Shown piece after piece: positions 52,128-60,354 of a DNA stretch of 64,000 nt. The DNA lies in the NCBI RefSeq assembly GCF_027474525.2, contig NZ_CP114882.2:992001-1056000 (forward strand), read 5' to 3'. Position 1 is the first letter of the stretch, and every line of letters starts with the position of its first letter. The DNA is from Flavobacterium lacustre (GTDB taxonomy: Bacteria > Bacteroidota > Bacteroidia > Flavobacteriales > Flavobacteriaceae). Position numbers and translations under genes: made by a program. Under the pieces are notes generated by a model, which had not been told where the DNA came from, ran no database searches, and was given only the letters and a program-made list of their open reading frames with translations.

Positions 52128-52619
52128 ATGTCTGGTAAACGACTAAAACGCAAAAAACTCAAAGAAAATTTATTCAATAAAAGACGTTTAATAATACTTA
52201 ACGAAGATACTTTTGAAGAAACTTTTTCGTTGAAACTTACTTTGATGAATGTTTTCGTGGTAGCTACTTTGGGCGCCATAATTATTACATTCGTTACCAC
52301 TTTTATTATTGCTTTTACTCCATTAAGGGAATTTATTCCGGGTTATTCTTCTTCGAAATTAAAAAGAGAAGCCACGGAATTAGCCTTAAAATCAGATTCG
52401 TTGTCCCGCGCATTAAAGAAAAATGAAGCCTATATTCAATCGATTCAAAAAGTATTGACCGGCGAGTTAGAATTCTCAAAATTCAATAAAGATTCTATAC
52501 TTTCGGCTGCGGCACAAGCGCCTTCACCAACAAATTTATCAGCATCAAAAGAAGAATTGGAGTTGCGGGAACAAGTGGCAAAAGAAGAAAAAAAACAATC
52601 TTCGAAAAAAGCGAATTAA
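52128..52619 (+). CDS. Membrane protein resembling the N-terminal half of M23 peptidases, without a peptidase domain
   Basis: A 163-residue protein. A basic N-terminus (MSGKRLKRKKLKENLFNKRR) is followed by LNEDTFEETFSLKLTLMNVF, one membrane helix (VATLGAIIITFVTTFIIAF) and a coiled coil (LKREATELALKSDSLSRAL), then a polar tail. In related Bacteroidota, proteins with this start continue into an M23/LytM endopeptidase domain of about 120 residues; here the chain ends in EKKQSSKKAN and the next gene starts 42 bp later. It is either a truncated form or a lineage-specific domain loss. I base the family link on memory of similar N-termini. Confidence 0.7.
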   Translation: MSGKRLKRKKLKENLFNKRRLIILNEDTFEETFSLKLTLMNVFVVATLGAIIITFVTTFIIAFTPLREFIPGYSSSKLKREATELALKSDSLSRALKKNEAYIQSIQKVLTGELEFSKFNKDSILSAAAQAPSPTNLSASKEELELREQVAKEEKKQSSKKAN

Positions 52620-52661
52620 CATCCGGTCCTTTTTCAATCTTTATAAAGAACACAATAGCAA

Positions 52662-54149
52662 ATGTCAATAAAATCAACTGCTGCAAAATTATTTGCACAA
52701 AAAATATACAAGAAAACGCAGCTTTGGGCGCAGCATCCTGTTGAAACTCAAAAGAAAGTATTTCTGCAATTAATAAAGGAAGCCAAGAAAACGCAATTTG
52801 GTCTTGACCATCATTTTGATACCATCAAAACGCATGAAGATTTTGCCAATCATGTACCCATTCGCGATTATGAAGGCTTGAAATCGTATGTTGATAAAGT
52901 GGTAAAAGGAGAAGCAAATATTCTCTGGAAAGGAAAACCGCTTTATTTTGCTAAAACTTCAGGAACTACTTCGGGGGCAAAATATATTCCGCTTACCAAG
53001 GAATCCATGCCATTTCATATTGAAGCAGCCAGAAACGCGATTTTGCATTACATTCACGAAACCGGAAATGCTGATTTTGTTGACGGGAAAATGATTTTCT
53101 TGCAAGGAAGTCCAATTCTTGAAGAAAAATACGGAATACAATTTGGACGATTGTCTGGAATTGTGGCACATTTTGTTCCAAAGTATTTGCAAAAAAACCG
53201 AATGCCGTCTTGGGAAACGAATTGCATCGAAGACTGGGAAACTAAAGTCAATGCGATTGTTGAAGAAACATTTCATAAAGACATGTCGGTGATTTCAGGA
53301 ATTCCGTCCTGGGTACAAATGTATTTTGAAAAACTACAGCAAAAAGGAGGGAAGCCTGTGGGGGAAATCTTCAAAAACTTCAATTTGTTTATTTACGGAG
53401 GTGTAAATTATGAACCGTATCGCGCTAAATTCGAAAATCTGATTGGTCGAAAAGTAGATAGCATAGAGTTGTTTCCGGCTTCGGAAGGATTTTTTGCGTA
53501 TCAGGATTCCCAAAAAGAAAAGGGAATGTTGTTGCTTTTGAATTCCGGAATTTTCTATGAATTTATAAAAAGTGATGAATTTTATACCGAAAATCCAAAA
53601 CGCTACACGATTGGCGAAGTAGAATTGAATGTAAATTATGTATTGATTATTTCTACCAATGCCGGACTTTGGGGATACAATATTGGGGATACTGTGCAGT
53701 TTACTTCTTTGAAACCGTATCGCGTAATTGTTTCGGGAAGAATTAAACATTACATATCAGCCTTTGGCGAACATGTTATTGGTAAAGAAGTAGAAAGCGC
53801 ATTGCAGGAAGCGATGGCGGGAACTACAATTCGGGTGAATGAGTTTACCGTGGCGCCTCAAATTAATCCTGCCGAAGGATTACCCTATCACGAATGGTTC
53901 ATTGAATTTGAAAACGAACCGGAAGACAGCGTATCTTTTGCGGAAGCGATAGACAACGCCATGCGAAAACAAAATGTGTATTATGACGATTTGATTGTGG
54001 GACATGTATTGCGAAAAGTCGTGATTACAAAAGTGGCCAAAAACGGGTTTCAGGAATATATGAAGTCAATAGGAAAATTGGGCGGTCAAAATAAAATCCC
54101 AAGACTTTCGAATGACAGAAAAATAGTGGATTTATTAAACGAGCAATAA
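52662..54149 (+). CDS. GH3 family acyl-adenylate-forming protein
   Basis: A 495-residue protein of the GH3 auxin-responsive family as found in Bacteroidota. It has the adenylate-forming motif FAKTSGTTSGAKYIPLT, the second motif YGGVNYEPYRA with ELFPASEGFFAYQD, the GDTVQFTSLKPYRVIVSGR region and HVIGKEVESAL. Members join carboxylates to amino acids through acyl-AMP in plants; the bacterial substrate is unknown. It is probably cotranscribed with the preceding M23-like gene. Confidence 0.9.
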   Translation: MSIKSTAAKLFAQKIYKKTQLWAQHPVETQKKVFLQLIKEAKKTQFGLDHHFDTIKTHEDFANHVPIRDYEGLKSYVDKVVKGEANILWKGKPLYFAKTSGTTSGAKYIPLTKESMPFHIEAARNAILHYIHETGNADFVDGKMIFLQGSPILEEKYGIQFGRLSGIVAHFVPKYLQKNRMPSWETNCIEDWETKVNAIVEETFHKDMSVISGIPSWVQMYFEKLQQKGGKPVGEIFKNFNLFIYGGVNYEPYRAKFENLIGRKVDSIELFPASEGFFAYQDSQKEKGMLLLLNSGIFYEFIKSDEFYTENPKRYTIGEVELNVNYVLIISTNAGLWGYNIGDTVQFTSLKPYRVIVSGRIKHYISAFGEHVIGKEVESALQEAMAGTTIRVNEFTVAPQINPAEGLPYHEWFIEFENEPEDSVSFAEAIDNAMRKQNVYYDDLIVGHVLRKVVITKVAKNGFQEYMKSIGKLGGQNKIPRLSNDRKIVDLLNEQ

Positions 54150-54155
54150 AAACGA

Positions 54156-54163
54156 TACATTTG
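54156..54163 (+). promoter_or_regulatory. -7 element (TACATTTG) before the DUF6909-type gene
   Basis: TACATTTG fits TAnnTTTG, with a TTTA 21 bp upstream, 24 bp before the ATG at 54188. Confidence 0.5.
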
Positions 54164-54187
54164 TACTAGTTAGTATTACAAAAAAGA

Positions 54188-55867
54188 ATGAAAGAGACTA
54201 AAAATATATCACGATCCAGAGCGCAAGAATCATCGGCTGCCATTGAAAAAATGTACATCACGATGCGCCATTTATTCAACAGAGGTTTTTATAAACCAAT
54301 GGGAATTTCCGGCGATACGTTACGAGAGGCTTTGATGGCTTTACGACCTGAAATTTATGGTAATATTGCCGAAGAAAAAGTAGAATTAAACGGACTTTTA
54401 TATGTTATAGAGCGTCTTCCGGTAGGAATTGAAGAATGTAGATTTATCAATTTAACTTCGGATGAAGGGTATTCAAAATCACATTTTCAGGCGATTGTAC
54501 CGCCAAAAAGACGTCGCAATTGTTATCGAATTGACGAAGAACAAATGAACGTGGAAATTACGCGCGGACGCTCAGATATTTATGATATTTTGACACATTT
54601 GACGTTTATTTTCATCGAATCCCATAAGATTAGAAATCGAGTTTTATTAGACGATGGCGGTGAAGTTTCCCGAGATTGGTTAAAACTGGAACAAGCGGTA
54701 TTGCAAACCAAAAAACTTTCGCTTGTTGATAAAGAAAAGGCAATTTCACATGCTGCGAATATTCTGGGAAGAACATTTGAGGAAGTTTTGGATATTTATG
54801 AAGCGTTTGGTTCAGAAACTGCGCCAGACCGATTTTTGCATGTTGTTTTTTGGTTGGGAAAATTAGCCATTGAGGAAGTGGTTGAGAATAATAAGAGAAC
54901 CATCACCTTTAGTCCAATTCTTAGAGAGCGATTGGGACATCATATTCATGGGGAAATTTGGGCGACAAATATTAAGGAGGTTTTGAAAGCGAATCAACTT
55001 TTAGACCGACCAATTCACGTGATTAGCGCCAATATGCACAGTGTGATGAACTCTATTTTTGCTACTCCGGTTTTGAAAACCAAGTTCAAAGATAAATCTG
55101 ATTTCTTTATTTATGAAGAATTGAGCAAGTCCGGTGCGAATGAAGTTCGAAATAAAGTGGAAGAAGTGGCTCAAAAACACGGAATGATTTTTTTACCGGA
55201 CACTTCGGGAACGAATATAGATGTGCAAATTTTTGACACCGCCAAAATAGATTGGAGTACAACATCGTTTCCAAATGCAGCCATCGGAGATGAAAAACCG
55301 GTATTGATAGTCATGGATTATGCGTTTGGAGAGCAGGCTTATGAAACGATTGACGAGTTGTTGAAACCGTATAAAAAAGACACACTTTTGAATGTGAAAT
55401 CGGTTTCGATAATGGGAAAAGCCGGAATTCTCGAAGGTGGAAAAGGCGATATTATGATTCCGAACGCCCACATTAATGAAGGAACTGCGGATAATTATTT
55501 TTTCGAAAATAAATTAACTGCGGATATGTTCGAAGGAAATGACATTGCTGTTTTTGCAGGTCCAATGGTAACTGTTTTAGGAACTTCATTGCAAAACCGC
55601 GATTTATTGAAGTTTTTTCACGAATCGACTTGGGGCGTTATCGGACTGGAAATGGAAGGTTCTTACTATCAGAAAGCCATTCAATCTGCTTCGAAAATCA
55701 GAAAAAGTGTGCCACAGGATATTCAGGTGAGATATGCGTATTACGCTTCGGATAATCCATTGGAAACCGGAAGTACTCTGGCTTCAGGAGGATTAGGGAC
55801 AACGGGAGTTAAACCAACCTATTTGATTACTATTAAGATATTAGAACAAATTTTTAACGTAAAATAA
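54188..55867 (+). CDS. Uncharacterised protein (DUF6909-type) with a nucleosidase-like C-terminal domain
   Basis: A 559-residue cytosolic protein without signal or membrane segments. The N-terminal half is helical (SSAAIEKMYITMRHLFNRGF). The C-terminal half alternates strands and helices: KPVLIVMDYAFGEQAYE, SVSIMGKAGILEGGKGDIMIP, IAVFAGPMVTVLG, then IGLEMEGSYYQKAI (EMEG at 488-491). The EMEG motif and this order recall nucleoside phosphorylase / AMP-nucleosidase enzymes, where this Glu binds the ribose. I think the family name is DUF6909. Enzyme activity is an inference. Confidence 0.78.
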   Translation: MKETKNISRSRAQESSAAIEKMYITMRHLFNRGFYKPMGISGDTLREALMALRPEIYGNIAEEKVELNGLLYVIERLPVGIEECRFINLTSDEGYSKSHFQAIVPPKRRRNCYRIDEEQMNVEITRGRSDIYDILTHLTFIFIESHKIRNRVLLDDGGEVSRDWLKLEQAVLQTKKLSLVDKEKAISHAANILGRTFEEVLDIYEAFGSETAPDRFLHVVFWLGKLAIEEVVENNKRTITFSPILRERLGHHIHGEIWATNIKEVLKANQLLDRPIHVISANMHSVMNSIFATPVLKTKFKDKSDFFIYEELSKSGANEVRNKVEEVAQKHGMIFLPDTSGTNIDVQIFDTAKIDWSTTSFPNAAIGDEKPVLIVMDYAFGEQAYETIDELLKPYKKDTLLNVKSVSIMGKAGILEGGKGDIMIPNAHINEGTADNYFFENKLTADMFEGNDIAVFAGPMVTVLGTSLQNRDLLKFFHESTWGVIGLEMEGSYYQKAIQSASKIRKSVPQDIQVRYAYYASDNPLETGSTLASGGLGTTGVKPTYLITIKILEQIFNVK

Positions 55868-55876
55868 GAGTTATAA

Positions 55877-56851
55877 ATGAGTGCAAACGTACCCCAGAAT
55901 CAAGAGGATCAAGAAATTGATTTGTCGCAAATTTTTCAAAAAATCGGTAATTTTATAGACGGCATTTTTTTAAGTCTTTTTGAAGGATTTCTATTTCTAA
56001 AAAGAAATGTTATTGTACTGGTCATTTTACTTTTTTTAGGAACGGGTTTAGGGATATTCTTAGATAGCACCAGGGTTTCTTATGATCATGAAATCATTGT
56101 AATGCCAAATTTTGGTTCCAATGACTATTTGTATGCTAAGGTCAGTTTGTTGAATTCTAAAATTAATGAAAATGACACTGTTTTTCTAAAAGACTTAGGA
56201 TTTAAAGACGCTCAAAAAATAAACAGCATCAAGATTGAACCAATAATTGATGTCTATAAATTTGTAGGCAATGACGAACAACGATTAGAACTAATAAAAT
56301 TAATGGCCGAAGACGGAGGTTTAACCAAGTCGGTGGAGAATAAATTAACCAGCAAGAATTATCCGTTTCATGCCCTTAGCATAACTTCTTCAAAAAGGGT
56401 TACAAAAGAAGGTTTTGGCAATCCTTTGATGCAATATTTGAATGATTCAGAGTATTATTCGAACCTAAAAAAGGAAAACTTAAAAAACCTTGAAATCAAT
56501 AGTAAAGCGAATGATTCTATTATCAAACAGATAGACGGATTGTTGAACGATTACAATAAAAACACAAAAGGATCTACTAGCAGTTTAGTTTATTATAACG
56601 AAAATGCGCAGTTAAACGACATCATAAAAACCAAAGAAAACTTAATTAAAGAACAAGGAAAGAATAGATTGGAAAGAATCAATTTTGATAAAGTGATTAA
56701 AGAGGTCAGTTCGGTAACCAATATTAAAAATGTAAAATCAATTAACGGAAAGTTGAAATTTGTTGCTCCTTTTCTGCTGATTTTTATATTTTTAATTAGT
56801 TCTATGCTGTTGAAATTTTATCAAAAACTGAAGGTTAAATACAATAAATAA
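55877..56851 (+). CDS. Wzz-like chain-length determinant family protein
   Basis: A 324-residue protein with a membrane helix near residues 47-66 (NVIVLVILLFLGTGLGIFLD), a large extracytoplasmic helical region with a coiled coil (about 190-300), and a second membrane helix at the C-terminus (FVAPFLLIFIFLISSMLLKF). This two-helix layout is that of Wzz polysaccharide co-polymerases that set glycan chain length, and it lies 6 bp before rfbA. There is no kinase domain. Primary sequence identity to Wzz is low by eye, so the call rests on topology and context. Confidence 0.7.
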   Translation: MSANVPQNQEDQEIDLSQIFQKIGNFIDGIFLSLFEGFLFLKRNVIVLVILLFLGTGLGIFLDSTRVSYDHEIIVMPNFGSNDYLYAKVSLLNSKINENDTVFLKDLGFKDAQKINSIKIEPIIDVYKFVGNDEQRLELIKLMAEDGGLTKSVENKLTSKNYPFHALSITSSKRVTKEGFGNPLMQYLNDSEYYSNLKKENLKNLEINSKANDSIIKQIDGLLNDYNKNTKGSTSSLVYYNENAQLNDIIKTKENLIKEQGKNRLERINFDKVIKEVSSVTNIKNVKSINGKLKFVAPFLLIFIFLISSMLLKFYQKLKVKYNK

Positions 56852-56857
56852 TCATTT

Positions 56858-57715
56858 ATGAAAGGAATTATATTAGCTGGAGGTTCAGGTACCCGATTGC
56901 ATCCGCTTACGCTTGCAGTCAGTAAACAGTTGATGCCAATTTATGATAAACCGATGATTTATTATCCGTTATCCTCTTTGATGTGGGCAGGAATCAGAGA
57001 GATTTTAATTATTTCGACGCCTCATGATTTGCCTTTGTTCAGACAATTATTGGGTGATGGAACGAAACTGGGTTGTCGTTTTGAATATGCTGTTCAGGAA
57101 CACCCAAACGGTTTGGCGGAAGCCTTTATCATTGGAAAAGAGTTTATCGGAAAAGAAAAAGTGGCATTGGTGCTGGGAGACAATATTTTTTACGGAACCG
57201 GATTGTCTGATTTATTGCAGGCCAATAATAATCCGGATGGCGGAATCATTTATGCCTATCACGTAAACGATCCTGAGCGCTACGGCGTAGTTGATTTTGA
57301 TGCTAATGGGAACGTACTTTCTATTGAAGAAAAACCATTGGTGCCCAAATCAAATTATGCTGTTCCCGGGATTTATTTTTATGATAATGATGTGGTTGAA
57401 ATTGCTGCTAATATAAAACCAAGTCAACGCGGCGAAATAGAAATCACGGATGTCAATAAAGAATACCTGCGTAGAGGAAAATTAAAAGTGAGTATTCTAG
57501 ACCGAGGAACCGCTTGGTTTGATACCGGAACGTTCAATTCTTTGATGCAGGCTTCTCAATTTGTTCAAGTAATTGAAGAACGTCAGGGATTAAAAATTGG
57601 TTCTATAGAAGAAGCGGCATACCGAATGGGCTACATTGATGCCGAACAATTAAAAAAAATAGCAGAGCCCTTATTAAAAAGTGGCTACGGAACACATTTA
57701 TTAGATATAATTTAA
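56858..57715 (+). CDS. rfbA: Glucose-1-phosphate thymidylyltransferase
   Basis: A 285-residue RfbA of typical length: [20 protein letters not shown] (nucleotide-binding loop), [47 protein letters not shown] and [18 protein letters not shown]. It makes dTDP-glucose, the first step of dTDP-rhamnose synthesis. It is followed after 8 bp by rfbC. Confidence 0.96.
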   Translation: MKGIILAGGSGTRLHPLTLAVSKQLMPIYDKPMIYYPLSSLMWAGIREILIISTPHDLPLFRQLLGDGTKLGCRFEYAVQEHPNGLAEAFIIGKEFIGKEKVALVLGDNIFYGTGLSDLLQANNNPDGGIIYAYHVNDPERYGVVDFDANGNVLSIEEKPLVPKSNYAVPGIYFYDNDVVEIAANIKPSQRGEIEITDVNKEYLRRGKLKVSILDRGTAWFDTGTFNSLMQASQFVQVIEERQGLKIGSIEEAAYRMGYIDAEQLKKIAEPLLKSGYGTHLLDII

Positions 57716-57723
57716 ACCAATTT

Positions 57724-58275
57724 ATGAATTTTATTAGCACGAAACTTGAAGGCTGTTTCATTATTGAACCGAAAATAATTCAAGATGAAAGAGGTTATTT
57801 TATGGAAAGTTTCAATGAAAAAACCTTTCAAAAAGGAGTCAATCACCCCGTTCATTTTGTACAAGACAATCAATCATTTTCTACAAAAGGAGTGCTTCGC
57901 GGATTGCATTATCAAACAGGAGTTCATGCACAAGCCAAGTTAGTACGCGTTTTACAAGGAGAAGTTTTAGATGTTGCGGTGGATATAAGACCTGGTTCTG
58001 CAACATTTGGTCAGCATATTTCGGTTGTACTTTCGGGTGAAAATCAAACACAGTTTTTTGTACCAAGAGGGTTTGCTCACGGCTTTTTAGTACTAAGCGA
58101 AACAGCAACATTTTTTTATAAATGTGATAATTTTTATAATAAAGAATCGGAAGGCGGTATTAAATTTAATGATCCGGAGCTAAATATAGATTGGCAGTTT
58201 CCGGAAACAGAATTACTTATTTCGCAAAAAGATCAAATATTACCCACTTTAGAAAACGCAAAAAAAATATGGTAG
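57724..58275 (+). CDS. rfbC: dTDP-4-dehydrorhamnose 3,5-epimerase
   Basis: A 183-residue cupin-fold epimerase. It has the substrate loop DNQSFSTKGVLRGLHYQTG, the catalytic His in RGLHYQ, and FFVPRGFAHGFLVLSETATF. It epimerises the keto-sugar intermediate of dTDP-rhamnose synthesis. The stop overlaps the rfbD start by 7 bp. Confidence 0.96.
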   Translation: MNFISTKLEGCFIIEPKIIQDERGYFMESFNEKTFQKGVNHPVHFVQDNQSFSTKGVLRGLHYQTGVHAQAKLVRVLQGEVLDVAVDIRPGSATFGQHISVVLSGENQTQFFVPRGFAHGFLVLSETATFFYKCDNFYNKESEGGIKFNDPELNIDWQFPETELLISQKDQILPTLENAKKIW

Positions 58276-59123
58276 TTCTTGTCACGGGTGCCAATGGACA
58301 ATTAGGACAATCTCTTCAATTTATTGCGGAAAAATATTCTCAAATTGATTTTGTTTTTTGTGATTCTAAAGCGCTTGATATTACTCAAAAAACAGGAATT
58401 GAGTCCGTTTTCAACAAAATAAAACCTGATTTTTGTATCAATACTGCAGCTTATACTGCCGTAGACAAAGCAGAAACCGAAACTGAAAAAGCAGAAGCAA
58501 TCAATGCTACGGGAGTCAAAAATCTGGCTGAGGTTTGCAAAGAGTTTAAGACCCAATTAATTCATGTTTCTACCGATTTTGTTTTTGATGGTACCAAAAA
58601 AACACCCTACACAGAAGAAGATATTCCAAATCCGAAAAGTGTATATGGACAAACGAAATTAGACGGAGAAAAGGCAGTTCAAGCCGTTTTGGAAGATTAT
58701 TTTATCATAAGAACGTCATGGGTTTATTCGCAATTTGGTGCTAATTTCATGAAAACCATGTTGCGACTGGGAGCAGAACGCGATTCTTTATCTGTGGTAA
58801 ATGACCAAATCGGAACGCCAACAAATGCTGTTGATTTAGCCGAAGCGCTTGTTCAAATCGTAGTATTTGTTAGTCAACACCCCACTCATAAAGTAAGCGG
58901 TATTTATAATTTCAGTAACGAAGGTTCTTGCAGCTGGTTTGATTTTGCCCAAAAAATATTCGAAAATAACACTATAAATATTGATTTACAGCCCATTCCA
59001 ACAAGCAGTTATCCCACACCGGCACAACGACCAAAATATAGTGTTCTGGATAAAACCAAGATTAAATTGGTTTTTGGGATTGCTATAAAAGGCTGGGAGG
59101 AAAGTTTGAGCAACTGTTTTTAG
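58269..59123 (+). CDS. rfbD: dTDP-4-dehydrorhamnose reductase
   Basis: A 284-residue short-chain reductase from the ATG at 58269 (MVVLVTGANGQLGQSLQ), which overlaps the rfbC stop. It has the Rossmann motif TGANGQLG, IHVSTDFVFDGTKKTPYTE and the YxxxK motif in YGQTKLDGEKAV. It reduces the last keto intermediate to dTDP-L-rhamnose. rfbB is not in the window and must lie elsewhere. Starting 78 bp upstream would extend the chain into rfbC and is rejected. Confidence 0.95.
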   Translation: MVVLVTGANGQLGQSLQFIAEKYSQIDFVFCDSKALDITQKTGIESVFNKIKPDFCINTAAYTAVDKAETETEKAEAINATGVKNLAEVCKEFKTQLIHVSTDFVFDGTKKTPYTEEDIPNPKSVYGQTKLDGEKAVQAVLEDYFIIRTSWVYSQFGANFMKTMLRLGAERDSLSVVNDQIGTPTNAVDLAEALVQIVVFVSQHPTHKVSGIYNFSNEGSCSWFDFAQKIFENNTINIDLQPIPTSSYPTPAQRPKYSVLDKTKIKLVFGIAIKGWEESLSNCF

Positions 59124-59160
59124 TAGTAAAATCCAAATATCTAATGGTTCATCTTAACTA

Positions 59161-60354
59161 ATGAGGAATATTTTTAATATACAATTGACTAATGAAAGGT
59201 TGAGAGAATTAGTATTCTTTCTCGCCGTTTTTCTTGTCATTATTATTCCTAAAGGTGGATTTAAAATTGCCGGAATTCCAATAACTTGGGGTTATTTATA
59301 TCTGGGATTTTTAATGCTGTTGTCAGTATTTATTATCGCAAATAAGTACAAATTTACGGTAAAGAACAAACCGTTTATAGCATACATTGCAACCCTGCCA
59401 TTTGTGATTTATTTTACGATTCATTTGATGGTGAACGGTTACGAAGGATCTTTGGGAAATTTAATTTCGTTTTACGTAAGCTTTGTTTTTTTACCCTTGC
59501 TGTTTTATATTTTTCTAAGTTCTTTTTTGGCCAAAATCAAAAGCGAGTATATAGAGACTGTTTTGAGTAAATCGGTTTTGATAATTTCAGCATATGGAAT
59601 TTTTCTGTTTATTTACAAACAAGTTACGGGTCATTTTTTAGAAATCCCTTATTTTACAGTTAATGCTGGCGATTTAGGAGAATTGGATACCTCTAAATTT
59701 AATCAGCGTGGTTCTGTAAGTAAATTAATTTCTACCTATAACAACGGAAATATTTTTGGTGTTTGTACTTTAATGTTGTTTCCCATTTTTTATAAAAATA
59801 CCAAGTCAAAACTAAAAATATTCATTGTTGTTTTGGCTTTATTGTTAACCTTATCACGAACCGTTTGGATTGGATTAATCTTCTTTTTCCTGTTTTTATA
59901 TCGAAATCAGGTCTTAAAACTAGTAAAAATATACCTTCTCGGTGGCCTGATTTTGCTAATCATGGGGACTGTTATTATGACGAGGTATTTTCAGTACGGG
60001 TCTTTGCAGAAATTTATTTTTGACGCGAATTTAGGTGGTCGAATTTTGCAAATACGAAAAACAAACGAAATCAGTTTTTTTGGTAGTAAAGTATATAGTG
60101 CGATTGAGGAAATCGTTTATTTATCTATATTTAAACAGTTTGGATTAGTGGGTTTATTCTTGTTTTGTATCTCTTTTTTCACACCGATATACCTGTATTT
60201 AAAAACAAAAAACAATAATTACGATTACTTTATCGGTATTTTAATCTATTTGTTTTTATGTTTAAGCGACGGCTGTATTTTATTAATTCCAACTTTAGCA
60301 TTTTTCTACTTTATCAGTGTTATGACTTTCATCAGACAGAATAGCGCCCAATAA
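59161..60354 (+). CDS. O-antigen ligase/polymerase-like membrane protein (Wzy/WaaL type)
   Basis: A 397-residue protein with about ten membrane helices and a larger loop near residues 165-200 (TVNAGDLGELDTSKFNQRGS). The helix after ALLLTLSRTVWIGLIFFFLF carries the conserved SRTxxxG pattern of the O-antigen ligase family. It either polymerises or ligates the surface glycan. It follows rfbD by 37 bp. Its last 60 bp overlap the convergent second Wzy-like gene. Confidence 0.82.
   Translation: MRNIFNIQLTNERLRELVFFLAVFLVIIIPKGGFKIAGIPITWGYLYLGFLMLLSVFIIANKYKFTVKNKPFIAYIATLPFVIYFTIHLMVNGYEGSLGNLISFYVSFVFLPLLFYIFLSSFLAKIKSEYIETVLSKSVLIISAYGIFLFIYKQVTGHFLEIPYFTVNAGDLGELDTSKFNQRGSVSKLISTYNNGNIFGVCTLMLFPIFYKNTKSKLKIFIVVLALLLTLSRTVWIGLIFFFLFLYRNQVLKLVKIYLLGGLILLIMGTVIMTRYFQYGSLQKFIFDANLGGRILQIRKTNEISFFGSKVYSAIEEIVYLSIFKQFGLVGLFLFCISFFTPIYLYLKTKNNNYDYFIGILIYLFLCLSDGCILLIPTLAFFYFISVMTFIRQNSAQ

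Noticed and set aside
53334..53750. A 138-codon minus-strand frame within the GH3-like gene
   Set aside because: Antisense shadow of a well-supported gene.
55016..55021. A second CACGTG word in the DUF6909-type gene
   Set aside because: The flanks do not match parS.
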